From Tenuibacillus multivorans (lineage in GTDB: Bacteria > Bacillota > Bacilli > Bacillales > Alkalibacillaceae): a stretch of 64,000 nt of DNA. The stretch covers positions 186,001-250,000 of the forward strand of contig NZ_FNIG01000001.1 of NCBI RefSeq assembly GCF_900103915.1, read 5' to 3'. A model generated the notes under the pieces. It saw only the letters and a program-made list of their open reading frames with translations. It searched no databases and was not told the DNA's origin. This document shows, one piece after another, positions 8,787 through 17,042 of this stretch (positions are counted from its first letter, which is position 1; each line of letters starts with the position of its first letter). A program made the position numbers and the translations under genes.

Positions 8787-9392
8787 TTAGAAAAAGAATG
8801 GGAAGAAAATTCGTGACAAGTTAAAGAAAGGATAACGATAACGTCTAAATCGACGGAATCGTCTAGGGTATCCACCATAACCGTAACCAGGTCCGTAACC
8901 GTATCCATATCCGGGTCCGTCAATTCGATTATCATCCATATCGCCATAAGGAACGATTAAGGTTACCCCATCGTCGTCAAACTCATCAATAATCCCGTCG
9001 AACATTTGCCCATCAATTGTGACGACTTGCACAAGGTGAAGATGGTGATTTTTACACATATCATGCATATGTTTTTTATGCATCTCAGGCTTCATCTGCT
9101 TAGGTTCCTGCATCTGCCCAGCCAACATACCAAATGGATTCATATTCGGTTGCATGTTTGGCCCCATATTTGGTTTCATCTGCGGTTTCAATTGCGGTTG
9201 AATATTTGGAAGCATGTTAGGTTGCATGTTGGGCTGTATATTCGGCTGCATATTCGGCTGCATATTCGGCTGCATATTCGGCGGCATGTTGTGATGCATG
9301 TTTGGTGGCATATTCGGGTGCATGTTAGGCTCTACATTCGGCTGCATATTGGGTTGTTGCATCTCAGGTTGCATTTGATCTTGATGACTCAT
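8787..9392 (-). CDS. Low-complexity NMQP-repeat protein, possible spore surface protein
   Basis: A 201-residue protein in three parts. Residues 7-85 are a tandem repeat of the tetrapeptide N-M-[QPH]-P. The middle (about 105-145) is a small folded-looking segment, HLHLVQVVTIDGQMFDG, with clustered histidines before it and acidic residues after. The C-terminus is Gly/Tyr-rich (GYGYGPGYGYGGY), then very basic (RRFRRFRRYR), then phenylalanine-rich. This composition is like spore coat proteins, but no family was recognised. It has a good AGGAGG site and a strong terminator, so it is likely expressed as a single gene. Confidence 0.75.
   Translation of the reverse strand: MSHQDQMQPEMQQPNMQPNVEPNMHPNMPPNMHHNMPPNMQPNMQPNMQPNIQPNMQPNMLPNIQPQLKPQMKPNMGPNMQPNMNPFGMLAGQMQEPKQMKPEMHKKHMHDMCKNHHLHLVQVVTIDGQMFDGIIDEFDDDGVTLIVPYGDMDDNRIDGPGYGYGYGPGYGYGGYPRRFRRFRRYRYPFFNLSRIFFPFFF
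9137..9374 (-). repeat. 12-bp tandem repeat encoding NMQP tetrapeptides
   Basis: Near-perfect copies of a 12-base unit (plus-strand TTCGGCTGCATA and variants) run through the 5' part of the repeat-protein gene. Three adjacent copies around 9241-9280 are identical, which suggests recent slippage and probable length variation between strains. Confidence 0.9.
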
Positions 9393-9476
9393 TTTAAATA
9401 CCTCCTTATTCTTTCATCCATAACATATTCTTCAAATGGGCAAACGTGCTTAATAGAAAAGCCTATTTCAGTAGCC

Positions 9477-9510
9477 AAAAAAAGACGAAACCTGTAACGA
9501 TTTCGCCTTT
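9477..9510 (-). terminator. Terminator of the DUF5316 gene
   Basis: Minus-strand stem AAAGGCGAAA / TTTCGTCTTT with one G-U pair, followed by a run of T. It lies four bases after the stop of the gene at 9515. Confidence 0.75.
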
Positions 9511-9514
9511 TCCC

Positions 9515-9808
9515 TTAGAGTGCTAGAATGACTAAGATAATTAAAAATGCTAGGTTTGGTGCACCAAGTAATAATAATTTTTTCATTGATTGATTTTTGG
9601 CAATTCGATCTTTCTGACTTTCCGTATGATAGTTCGCACGATTCCGGTCGCCACTAACAAACGCTCCAGTCATAAAGCCTGCCATAAACAATGGACCTAA
9701 ACCAGCTATAGCAATAATGATCAATGACAACTCCCAATTATTTGTAAGATAACCGATAAGGGAGGCTACTGCAGTAACGACCAAACCAATTCCGAAGTAC
9801 TTAAACAT
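9515..9808 (-). CDS. DUF5316 family membrane protein
   Basis: A 97-residue protein with three hydrophobic segments: residues 5-22, 28-55 and 78-96. The middle contains GPLFMAGFMTGAFVSGDRNRANYHTE, which matches the DUF5316 pattern of a glycine-rich helix followed by a GDRxRANYH loop. It is found in many Bacillus species with no known role. The start at 9808 has AAGGAGG upstream, and it lies 11 bases after the GNAT gene, probably co-transcribed with it. Confidence 0.75.
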   Translation of the reverse strand: MFKYFGIGLVVTAVASLIGYLTNNWELSLIIIAIAGLGPLFMAGFMTGAFVSGDRNRANYHTESQKDRIAKNQSMKKLLLLGAPNLAFLIILVILAL

Positions 9809-9819
9809 ATCAATCCTCC

Positions 9820-10683
9820 TTAATATTCATACGAACAATTCAGCATCGTCGTTTCAAAGCCTAACTTTTTGTAAAGCTTCTGAGCACCGATGTTATCGTG
9901 GTCTACAGCTAAAAAAACATCAGAATTGCCCACTTTAAAAGAAACATTTAACACATAATGGATTAAATCCGTAGCAATACCTTGCCGCCGCCCCTCTGGG
10001 AAAACTGCGACATCCTCTAATCGGACAAAATCGGTATCCTTTAAATCGTGCCACATTACGGCACCCATTAATGTTCCATCTTTTTCAATGTAAGCTACAT
10101 CCATTCCAAATTCATTTACATAATGATTTAGACGATCCTTAGCATTTTTCCACTGAAGCGCCTTTTCAAATAATTGGGCTACAGGCTTTATCATTTTATC
10201 TGATAGTAGTTCGATTGAATGTTTTAGCTTTACTTGATTGATATGGTTTAAGTCGAAAGACATTTCATATTGTTCATGAGTTAATGTCCAGCCAAGCTTT
10301 TGAAGAATGGCATTCGTCGTTTTATTCTCAGTTGGCAAATTAATAAATAACTCATCAAATGTCGATTCTTTCATAACTTCTTCTAAAGCCTGTTTTATAT
10401 TATTTTGATTATGTTTTGCTTCAGTCAAGACTGGCCCTATGATGGTAGCATCCTCATCACCCGGTTCATACAAGAAACCAGTAAATCCAACAGCACCATT
10501 GGAATCTTCTATGATTAACACGGAATCTTCCAATGTATTGTCATGCTCTTTTATTTCGGCTAATAATTCATCTAAATCCATTACTCTCGGATACCCAATC
10601 CACTGATGCTTATTTTGCCAGCTTAATTGGCACAGTTTATTTAAAAATGGAATGTCGAGTTTAGTTGCTTTTCTTATGTTCAT
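9820..10683 (-). CDS. GNAT N-acetyltransferase with tandem domains
   Basis: A 287-residue protein with two GNAT-like halves. The N-terminal half (1-145) is degenerate. The C-terminal half has VRLEDVAVFPEGRRQGIATDLIHYVL, which is the acetyl-CoA loop (motif A, RRQGIA), and NIGAQKLYKKLGFETT (motif B). Such tandem proteins often keep activity only in the C-terminal half. Substrate unknown. The DUF5316 gene follows closely in the same direction. Confidence 0.85.
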   Translation of the reverse strand: MNIRKATKLDIPFLNKLCQLSWQNKHQWIGYPRVMDLDELLAEIKEHDNTLEDSVLIIEDSNGAVGFTGFLYEPGDEDATIIGPVLTEAKHNQNNIKQALEEVMKESTFDELFINLPTENKTTNAILQKLGWTLTHEQYEMSFDLNHINQVKLKHSIELLSDKMIKPVAQLFEKALQWKNAKDRLNHYVNEFGMDVAYIEKDGTLMGAVMWHDLKDTDFVRLEDVAVFPEGRRQGIATDLIHYVLNVSFKVGNSDVFLAVDHDNIGAQKLYKKLGFETTMLNCSYEY

Positions 10684-11018
10684 GATTTGCCTTCCAGAAA
10701 TTAATTTTCCAGATAATTAACAATATTGTATAATGTTTTAAGTTGATAGGCAAATAGTGAAAGGGTGGGACTACATATCGATTCCTAATCGTATTCATAT
10801 CATAGGGTCAGTTGGTAGCTGACAATTGAAGAAACAAGTAAGCCGAGGATTATGAAATCGTTAAATCAATATCAAGATTCTTAACGATAACAAAACATTT
10901 AAGTTATAGATCTTAATTTTACAATTATATTATACCATATATTTGAAGGAATTTTCAGTCTATTATTCTCTTTCATTACCTATTAAGATAGAGAGATACT
11001 ACGGTATTGGAGGGTTAA
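10684..11018. other. Intergenic region between divergent genes, no gene seen
   Basis: 335 bases between the GNAT gene and the GrpB-family gene. Every frame is closed quickly. It must hold promoters for both flanking genes; an A/T-rich tract ATTATATTATACCATATA is near 10925. No riboswitch or repeat was recognised. Confidence 0.5.
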
Positions 11019-11543
11019 ATGTTAGGTTTAAACAAAGGTGAAGTCAAACTGGTTCCACACAACCCAGAATGGACTGAACTGTTCCAACAAGAAAAACAAC
11101 TCCTAAATTCGTTGATTGGTGATGTTGCGGTTGCAATCGAACATATTGGAAGTACTGCCATCAAAGGGATTAAAGCCAAGCCAATCATTGATATGATGGT
11201 AGGGTTGAAGCAACTGGATAACGCTAGAGACTTGGATATGAGAAGGATGAGTGAAGGGGCTTATTATCGCTTACAAAGACAAACGGTGGAAGGGAAAGTA
11301 ATATTTGCTAAGTTTCCCGAATTAGATTCTGGTCGATCTACAAAATCGCATTATCTACATGTCGTTGAATATGAGGGTTATTGGTGGAAGGCTCACCTCA
11401 AGTTCAGAGATCGACTTAATGATAATCCCAACCTAGCTAAGGAATATGAAGCACTCAAGATTAAAAATGCGGAAAAATACAAAGATGATGCCTTTACTTA
11501 TATAGAAGCGAAGGAATGGTTTGTTAACATGGTAATACAATAA
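11019..11543 (+). CDS. GrpB/UPF0157 family nucleotidyltransferase-like protein
   Basis: A 174-residue protein beginning VKLVPHNPEWTELFQQEK, then AIEHIGSTAIKGIKAKPIIDMMV. The HIGSTA and KPIIDM motifs define the GrpB family, which has a nucleotidyltransferase-like fold. Later KSHYLHVVEYEGYWW and LKFRDRLNDNP also fit. The AGGGTT ribosome site lies close before the ATG, and the gene ends at a terminator. The reaction is not known for the family. Confidence 0.88.
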   Translation: MLGLNKGEVKLVPHNPEWTELFQQEKQLLNSLIGDVAVAIEHIGSTAIKGIKAKPIIDMMVGLKQLDNARDLDMRRMSEGAYYRLQRQTVEGKVIFAKFPELDSGRSTKSHYLHVVEYEGYWWKAHLKFRDRLNDNPNLAKEYEALKIKNAEKYKDDAFTYIEAKEWFVNMVIQ

Positions 11544-11581
11544 AATAATTCTATTTTAGAGTGACGAGCATAGGTTGTATT

Positions 11582-11614
11582 AAAGGTGATTTCGTAATGA
11601 AATCACCTTTTTTA
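11582..11614 (+). terminator. Terminator of the GrpB-family gene
   Basis: A 12-bp perfect stem AAAGGTGATTTC / GAAATCACCTTT with a 5-base loop and a following T-run. Confidence 0.9.
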
Positions 11615-11835
11615 TAACCTTTTCTCCAACTTAATGACTAGAGAGGGGGATTTGCAAGAAATTAGAGTATTATAGATTATTTTTAAGTTATTGTATAATT
11701 CGCGGAGTTCTGGTACTTATAACACCGTCAAATGTCAGATAATTTATAATAATATTGAAAAATCTGAATTTAAAAACACCTGACGTCATGAGACAATTAA
11801 ATAGGTAAGAAAAATTCGTAGGGGGATATAATCGA

Positions 11836-12600
11836 ATGAAGAAATTATTTATTATGTTAACTGCAATGATTGCTTTAGGAATCCTTGTAGCATGTGGGAC
11901 AAGCGGAAGTGATGGAGATAATACTTACACAGTAGCGACAGATGCAAACTTCCAGCCTTTTGAGTATAAAAATCCAGACACTGGTGAGATGGAAGGTTTC
12001 GATATTGAGTTAATTGAAGCAATTGCAGAAGATCAAGGCTTTGAGGTAGAGTTCGAAACAATGGATTTTGATGGTTTACTTGCTTCAATGAGGTCGGGTA
12101 AACACGATATTGGTATTGCTGGTATTTCGATTAAAGAAGACCGTAAAGAATTCATAGACTTCTCGGATCCATACTATGATTCTGGATTAATTTTAGCTGT
12201 TCCGATTGATTCTGACATTGAGTCTATTGACGATGTTGCAGGCTTAAATGTAGGGGCGCGTCAAGGTTCAACAAGTGAAGATTTTCTGTTAAATAACACG
12301 GATGCTGAGGTAACAGCTTACCCGGAAATCGTAACAGCTTATATGAATCTTGAACGTGGTCGTTTAGATGCTGTTCTATATGATTTACCTAACGTTCAAT
12401 ATTACATTAAGGAAGAAGCGTCAGACAGTCTTAAAACAGTTGGAGATGTAATGGAAGGTCAGCCTTATGGTATCGCACTACCAAAAGATTCAAATCCGGA
12501 ACTTTTAGAATCAATTAATGAAGGCCTAAAAACAATTAAGGAAAATGGAACATACGATGAAATTTATGAAAAGTGGTTTGGTGAGGCACCACCACAATAA
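11836..12600 (+). CDS. Amino-acid ABC transporter substrate-binding lipoprotein
   Basis: Extracellular solute-binding protein, family 3, 254 residues. The signal peptide ends in a lipobox, LGILVACG, so the protein is tethered by a lipidated cysteine. The fold starts TYTVATDANFQPFEYKN, with GFDIELIEAIAEDQGF and GRLDAVLYDLP as typical landmarks. It captures a polar or basic amino acid for the permease and ATPase encoded downstream. A hairpin between this gene and the permease probably lowers downstream expression so that binding protein is in excess. Confidence 0.9.
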   Translation: MKKLFIMLTAMIALGILVACGTSGSDGDNTYTVATDANFQPFEYKNPDTGEMEGFDIELIEAIAEDQGFEVEFETMDFDGLLASMRSGKHDIGIAGISIKEDRKEFIDFSDPYYDSGLILAVPIDSDIESIDDVAGLNVGARQGSTSEDFLLNNTDAEVTAYPEIVTAYMNLERGRLDAVLYDLPNVQYYIKEEASDSLKTVGDVMEGQPYGIALPKDSNPELLESINEGLKTIKENGTYDEIYEKWFGEAPPQ

Positions 12601-12631
12601 ACTATAAACTACCATGAAAATCTAGAAATCA

Positions 12632-12666
12632 AGCGTAACAAGTACTTTGCTTGTTACGCTATTTTT
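12632..12666 (+). terminator. Intra-operon attenuating hairpin
   Basis: An 11-bp perfect stem AGCGTAACAAG / CTTGTTACGCT with a 7-base loop and ATTTTT tail, between the binding-protein and permease genes. Its position suggests partial termination or 3'-end protection. Confidence 0.8.
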
Positions 12667-12685
12667 CAAGGAGAGATAAATTAGA

Positions 12686-13336
12686 ATGATAGACTACTTA
12701 ATGGACTCGGCTTATGTCAAATCATTACCCTACCTATGGGAAGGGATTCAGCTTACTTTATACATCACAATAGTTGGACTGTTTTTGGGGTTTATTATGG
12801 GAGCAATCGCAGGTTTAGGAAGACTATCAAAAGTATCTATTCTACGTTGGATCAGTACGGTTTACGTAGAAGTGGTAAGAGGCACACCAATCCTAGCACA
12901 GGTATTATTTATCTACTATGGATTAACAGCAATTAATATTGGAGAAATCACCGCTGCTATTATCGCTATCACAATGAATGCAGGTGCCTATATTGCTGAA
13001 ATTGTTAGAGGAGCTGTTTATTCCATTGATAAGGGGCAAGGCGAGGCAGGTCGTGCGATTGGGTTAACAGAAAGACAGACGATGCGTTACATTATTTGGC
13101 CGCAAGCCTTCAAACGTATGATTCCACCTCTAGGTAACCAATTTATTATTAGTTTAAAAGACACATCATTATTTTCAGTTATTGCTGTTGGTGAAGTTTT
13201 ATATATGGCAAAACAATATTACAATACTACTTTTGAGATTTTTGAAACATTAATCATGGTATGTATTTTCTATTTAATTATTACGATTCCAACATCAATT
13301 ATCTTGCGTAGGGTAGAAAGGAAGCTTGATGTATAA
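12686..13336 (+). CDS. Amino-acid ABC transporter permease
   Basis: A HisM/GlnP-type inner-membrane subunit of 216 residues with about five membrane segments. The EAA loop is EAGRAIGLTERQTMRYIIWPQA near residue 130, which contacts the ATPase. Also present are EVVRGTPILAQVLFIYYG and AYIAEIVRGAVYSI, typical of polar amino-acid permeases. The ribosome site is AAGGAGAG. The ATPase gene starts directly after the stop codon (TAAATG), so the two are translationally coupled. Confidence 0.92.
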   Translation: MIDYLMDSAYVKSLPYLWEGIQLTLYITIVGLFLGFIMGAIAGLGRLSKVSILRWISTVYVEVVRGTPILAQVLFIYYGLTAINIGEITAAIIAITMNAGAYIAEIVRGAVYSIDKGQGEAGRAIGLTERQTMRYIIWPQAFKRMIPPLGNQFIISLKDTSLFSVIAVGEVLYMAKQYYNTTFEIFETLIMVCIFYLIITIPTSIILRRVERKLDV

Positions 13337-14059
13337 ATGATAAAAGTTAGAGATTTACACAAATCGTTTGGTGATCTAGAGGTATTAAAAGGAATCGATG
13401 CTCAAGTAAATGAGCAAGAAGTGGTCTGTGTCATCGGTCCATCAGGTTCAGGTAAAAGTACGTTTTTACGTTGTTTGAATCTATTAGAAGAAGTGACATC
13501 AGGGGAAGTCATCATTGATGGCGATGTCATCACGGACTCTAGAGTTGACATCAATGAAATACGATCACAAGTCGGAATGGTTTTTCAGCACTTTAATCTG
13601 TTTCCTCATAAAACAGTTTTAGAAAATATTACACTTGGTCCGATTAAAGTTAAAGGTATGTATGAAGAACAAGCCAAAGATGTGGCAATTCCATTATTAG
13701 AGAAGGTTGGATTGTCCGATAAAGCGGATGCTTATCCAGATAGTCTCTCAGGTGGTCAAAAACAGCGGGTGGCGATTGCTCGTTCACTAGCCATGAATCC
13801 AAAGGTGATGTTGTTTGATGAGCCAACTTCTGCATTAGATCCAGAGTTAGTTGGTGACGTGCTTCAGGTTATGAAGGACCTAGCAGAAGAAGGGATGACC
13901 ATGGTTGTGGTGACACATGAGATGGGCTTTGCTAAGGAAGTCGGTGATCGGGTACTTTTTATGGATGAAGGTATTATTATGGAAGAAGGCAATCCAAAGC
14001 AAATCTTTGATAACCCACAAAACCCACGTACACAATCATTCCTAAGTAAAATCCTATAA
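13337..14059 (+). CDS. Amino-acid ABC transporter ATP-binding protein, GlnQ-like
   Basis: ATPase subunit of 240 residues for the amino-acid importer. Walker [13 protein letters not shown] is near residue 34, the Q-loop [11 protein letters not shown] near 82, the signature [17 protein letters not shown] near 136 and Walker [14 protein letters not shown] near 156. It is the last gene of the three-gene operon and is followed by a strong hairpin terminator. Confidence 0.93.
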   Translation: MIKVRDLHKSFGDLEVLKGIDAQVNEQEVVCVIGPSGSGKSTFLRCLNLLEEVTSGEVIIDGDVITDSRVDINEIRSQVGMVFQHFNLFPHKTVLENITLGPIKVKGMYEEQAKDVAIPLLEKVGLSDKADAYPDSLSGGQKQRVAIARSLAMNPKVMLFDEPTSALDPELVGDVLQVMKDLAEEGMTMVVVTHEMGFAKEVGDRVLFMDEGIIMEEGNPKQIFDNPQNPRTQSFLSKIL

Positions 14060-14063
14060 AAAG

Positions 14064-14096
14064 AAAGGCAATCTCAAACTAATGGAGATTGCCTTT
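14064..14096. terminator. Bidirectional terminator
   Basis: A 12-bp perfect stem AAAGGCAATCTC / GAGATTGCCTTT lies between convergent genes. It overlaps the last two bases of the minus-strand gene. Confidence 0.85.
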
Positions 14097-14511
14097 ACAT
14101 ATTTTCTTGGCGATAAGCTTTTCGTTCTTCAGTAAAATCATACCACAGCTTTTCACTTCCAGGATAATTGGCATGATGGATAACACATCGAATTTGATCC
14201 TCCACACATGGATCAATCGATTCACCAACAATCCTTTCAAATCGGTCAAATAATTGGGCTGGGTCTTCATCCCTGATTTCATTTAACGAATATATGTTGA
14301 GATAATGAACAAAATTATATGCCATACGATAGCCAATTGATGGGATTCGTTGAAACGTAGCAAGGCCAATAACATATCTCGCGCGCTCAAAGGTGCATTG
14401 AATAGCCTTTGATAGTTCAATCGGTGAAATGAGATGCATATCTTTTAACATAATTTTCGCATCACGTAGCTTTTGACGCTCTTCATCCTGTAAATCTAAT
14501 TTTACAGACAT
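14095..14511 (-). CDS. Helix-hairpin-helix protein, Cdd1-like pathogenicity-locus family
   Basis: A 138-residue protein. ARYVIGLATFQRIPSIGYRMAYNFVHYL at about residues 44-71 is a helix-hairpin-helix-like segment with the IPSIGYRMA turn. The tail PCVEDQIRCVIHHANYPGSEKLWYDFT is the usual C-terminus of the family named after the Clostridium difficile cdd1 gene, despite no proven link to virulence. DNA or protein binding is likely but unproven. Confidence 0.78.
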   Translation of the reverse strand: MSVKLDLQDEERQKLRDAKIMLKDMHLISPIELSKAIQCTFERARYVIGLATFQRIPSIGYRMAYNFVHYLNIYSLNEIRDEDPAQLFDRFERIVGESIDPCVEDQIRCVIHHANYPGSEKLWYDFTEERKAYRQENM

Positions 14512-14628
14512 AAATATTCACCTCTTAATAACATTATAGGAAAGCTTAAGGGTTTTAGTTCCAATATACCCTTAATAGTTCAAAATTAATATTAAAAACT
14601 CACTAAACATCTTGTTATGTACCCTTTG

Positions 14629-15161
14629 TTAGTTTAATCTTTTACCCATAATTACCTGCAGATGGTCTGCCGTTATGATCGGGGCATTCGTTTTAATCAT
14701 GTCCCATCCTTTTTGCTTGTATAAATTAATCGCTGGAAGGTTATCGATATGAGTTGTTAAGATAGATGTCTGATGGGTTAGGTTGGATAAGAGTTCATTG
14801 TGTAATTGCCCGCCTATTCCTTGGCGCTTATAACTTGAATCAACAGCTAGCTCAACAAATTCAAAACAATGGCCCAACCAAGTGTTTCTTTCATCTACTG
14901 ATAGTTGTTGTTCTATTTTTTGACGATAAAACTGCTGAGGTAGACTGGTATAACCATAGGTAAAACCAACTATTTTCTCATCCTTGACGGCTTTAGTCCT
15001 TTAAAACCTTCATAATTGGAATGCTTCTTTATATTTTCAATAGCTTGATTTAAATCACTGGATGAAAAATTTCCTCCAATAAATGACGTACAATATAACC
15101 GTCCGATCGATTCAATTTCTGGGTCTTGTTCGTTTAATGCACTAATCTTTATGTTATTCAT
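14629..15161 (-). pseudogene. GNAT acetyltransferase gene broken by a frameshift
   Basis: The 5' part (start 15161) encodes 63 residues ending SNYEGFKGLKPSRMRK before a stop at 14970. The rest continues in another frame from about AVKDEKIVGFTYGYTSLP through WLGHCFEFVELAVDSSYKRQGIG and ends GKRLN at 14629. The acetyl-CoA loop KRQGIGGQLH and NLPAINLYKQKGW are intact in the second part. The junction lies near 15000 around TTTTAAAGG, and the frame offset fits loss of one base. It could be a true mutation or a sequencing error; a full-length protein would have about 176 residues. Confidence 0.85.
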
Positions 15162-15298
15162 TTGTACTCAACCTCAAATGTGACGACTCGATTCATACAC
15201 AAACCTCCCCCTAAACTATAAAGATTCGACAAGCGTGTGAAATTTCCTTTATTTTTCAGTAGAATTAAATAGAGCTAAATGGAAAAAGGAGTTATAAA

Positions 15299-15805
15299 AT
15301 GGAAATACAAACTAATAGACTCATACTTAGGCCATATCAAAAGAATGATGTTGAGTTTTTGACTTCACTTTTGTCGAATCAGGAGGTCGTTCGCTATATT
15401 GGTGACGGGTCCATAAAAGATAAAGAAGAAATCGAAAACTTCTATAGCTGGATACAACGTACATATCAACAGAATTCAGACTATGGACTAAAAGTCATTT
15501 GTTTAAAAGAAACAGGTGAGCGGGTTGGACATGCTGGATTAGTTCCACAAAGGATTGAAGGTGAAGGCGAGCTAGAAGTGGGCTATTGGATTGCACGTGA
15601 ACATTGGGGAAAAGGTTATGCTACAGAGATTGCGAAAGAGCTCGTAAAGTATGGTCTATACGATTTAGGTGAAAGGCGTCTAATTGCGCTTATTCAACCT
15701 GATAATAGGGGATCCCTTAATGTCGCTAAAAAAATAGGTATGTATTTAGATAAACAAATCAAACTTAAGGGACAAAACGTCAATGTGTATGCAACTGAAG
15801 ATTAA
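15299..15805 (+). CDS. RimJ/RimL-type GNAT acetyltransferase
   Basis: A 168-residue protein beginning MEIQTNRLILRPYQKNDVEF, the typical opening of the RimJ/RimL-like group. The acetyl-CoA site is EVGYWIAREHWGKGYATEIAKEL near residue 95 (WGKGYA loop), followed by NRGSLNVAKKIGMYLD. It probably acetylates an amino group of a protein or small molecule. A single gene followed by its own terminator. Confidence 0.87.
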   Translation: MEIQTNRLILRPYQKNDVEFLTSLLSNQEVVRYIGDGSIKDKEEIENFYSWIQRTYQQNSDYGLKVICLKETGERVGHAGLVPQRIEGEGELEVGYWIAREHWGKGYATEIAKELVKYGLYDLGERRLIALIQPDNRGSLNVAKKIGMYLDKQIKLKGQNVNVYATED

Positions 15806-15817
15806 AAGTTATAATAA

Positions 15818-15843
15818 AAAATTCCGCCCTTGAGCGGAATTTT
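15818..15843. terminator. Terminator between convergent genes
   Basis: A 10-bp perfect stem AAAATTCCGC / GCGGAATTTT with a 6-base loop, two bases before the citA stop on the opposite strand. Confidence 0.88.
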
Positions 15844-15844
15844 A

Positions 15845-16933
15845 TTAATGATTAAACACAGGTCCAACATATTCGGCTTTCGGACGGAAAATCACATTAT
15901 CGGACAGCTGCTCCATCACATGGGCGGACCATCCGACAACACGGCTAGCTGTAAAGGTTGCGGTAAACAAATTAGCGTCTATCTCTAATTCATTCATCAC
16001 TGCGGCAGCATAATATTCCACGTTGGTATATAAGCCTCGACCGGGTTTGAGTTCTTCAAGAACGCTAATGGCGATTTCTTCGACTATTAATGCTAAATCA
16101 AACCAGTCATCATCCTGTTTATTTTGTTGTAAAACGTCCTTTAAAGCTATCGCACGAGGGTCCATCGTTTTATAAACACGGTGACCAAATCCCATAAGCT
16201 TTTCACCTTGTTGTACTTTTTCTTGGATCATGGATCGGATGTCATGGGTTTGAACGGCTTCATTCAATAGTTCGAGCACTCCTGTTGGCGCTCCGCCGTG
16301 AAGCGGTCCTTTCATCGTGCCAATGGCTGATGTAATAGCTGATGCGAGGTCGGATTTAGTAGACACGGTCACTCTCGCAGAAAAAGTTGATGCATTTAAT
16401 CCGTGTTCCATCGTTAATATCATATACGTTTCTAGTGCGCGGACGTGTTCCAGTTTCGGTTCCTGACCGGTGACCATGTAATAATAGTAGGCGACATGGT
16501 CAAGGTCGTCTCGAATTTCTGGAAAAAGCTTGCCACTCACTATATGCAATCGATAAGCGATTATCCCTGGAACGAGTGTGGTAATTTTGATCGCATCCTT
16601 AACTCGGGGTTCATCAAAAGAACTAAGCTCAACGGTTGAAATCACACTACGTAATACATCCAGCATATCTAAGCTTTCCGGTAACTGTTCAATGATATGC
16701 TTCATGTAGTTGGGAAGTTGGCGACTTGATTTAAATTGGCCCTTGATATGATCTAACTGCCTTTCTGTAGGAAGCTCCCCATACCATAATAAATATGCCA
16801 CTTCTTCAAAAGAACAATCTTTAGCTAATGCTTTCGCATCATAACCTCTATAAACAAGCTGTCCTTGTTCCCCATCAATCATACTTATTTTTGTTTCCGT
16901 GCAAACAATACCTTTAAGACCTTTATGAATCAT
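15845..16933 (-). CDS. citA: Citrate synthase, CitA type
   Basis: Condenses oxaloacetate and acetyl-CoA. About 362 residues, the short Gram-positive type. The start MIHKGLKGIVCTETKIS closely matches B. subtilis CitA. The catalytic residues are in EHGLNASTF (His), FGHRVYKTMDPRA (His) and the conserved Asp in TFTASRVVGW-adjacent segments. ATG 16933 is chosen because GGAGGG precedes it; the frame is open to 16951. It is divergent from a LysR gene, exactly the citA-citR arrangement of B. subtilis, where CitR represses citA. Confidence 0.9.
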   Translation of the reverse strand: MIHKGLKGIVCTETKISMIDGEQGQLVYRGYDAKALAKDCSFEEVAYLLWYGELPTERQLDHIKGQFKSSRQLPNYMKHIIEQLPESLDMLDVLRSVISTVELSSFDEPRVKDAIKITTLVPGIIAYRLHIVSGKLFPEIRDDLDHVAYYYYMVTGQEPKLEHVRALETYMILTMEHGLNASTFSARVTVSTKSDLASAITSAIGTMKGPLHGGAPTGVLELLNEAVQTHDIRSMIQEKVQQGEKLMGFGHRVYKTMDPRAIALKDVLQQNKQDDDWFDLALIVEEIAISVLEELKPGRGLYTNVEYYAAAVMNELEIDANLFTATFTASRVVGWSAHVMEQLSDNVIFRPKAEYVGPVFNH

Positions 16934-16978
16934 AACCATCCCTCCAAACATTGTCTACTTTTAGTATATGAGGTATGA

Positions 16979-17018
16979 TTGATTAATAACATTAAATATT
17001 TTTAAAGTAATTGATTAA
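16979..17018. promoter_or_regulatory. Candidate CitR binding sites between citA and citR
   Basis: Two identical TTGATTAA octamers at 16979-16986 and 17011-17018 are 32 bases apart, about three helical turns, in the A/T-rich divergent promoter region. LysR regulators often bind phased sites in such regions. The assignment is inferred. Confidence 0.4.
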
Positions 17019-17042
17019 CAAATATAATCAGAGGTGTTCTCA

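Noticed and set aside
9006-9497. Plus-strand frame opposite the NMQP-repeat gene
   Set aside because: It is the complement of the 12-base repeat, giving a His/Leu/Arg-rich translation with no ribosome site.
10768-10778. 11-base word GGACTACATAT shared with 26937-26947
   Set aside because: Many 11-base matches are expected by chance in 64 kb, and the flanks do not align convincingly.
14546-14575. Inverted repeat TTAAGGGT / ACCCTTAA upstream of the Cdd1-like gene
   Set aside because: Arms are short, the loop is 14 bases and no T-run follows, so no function can be assigned.
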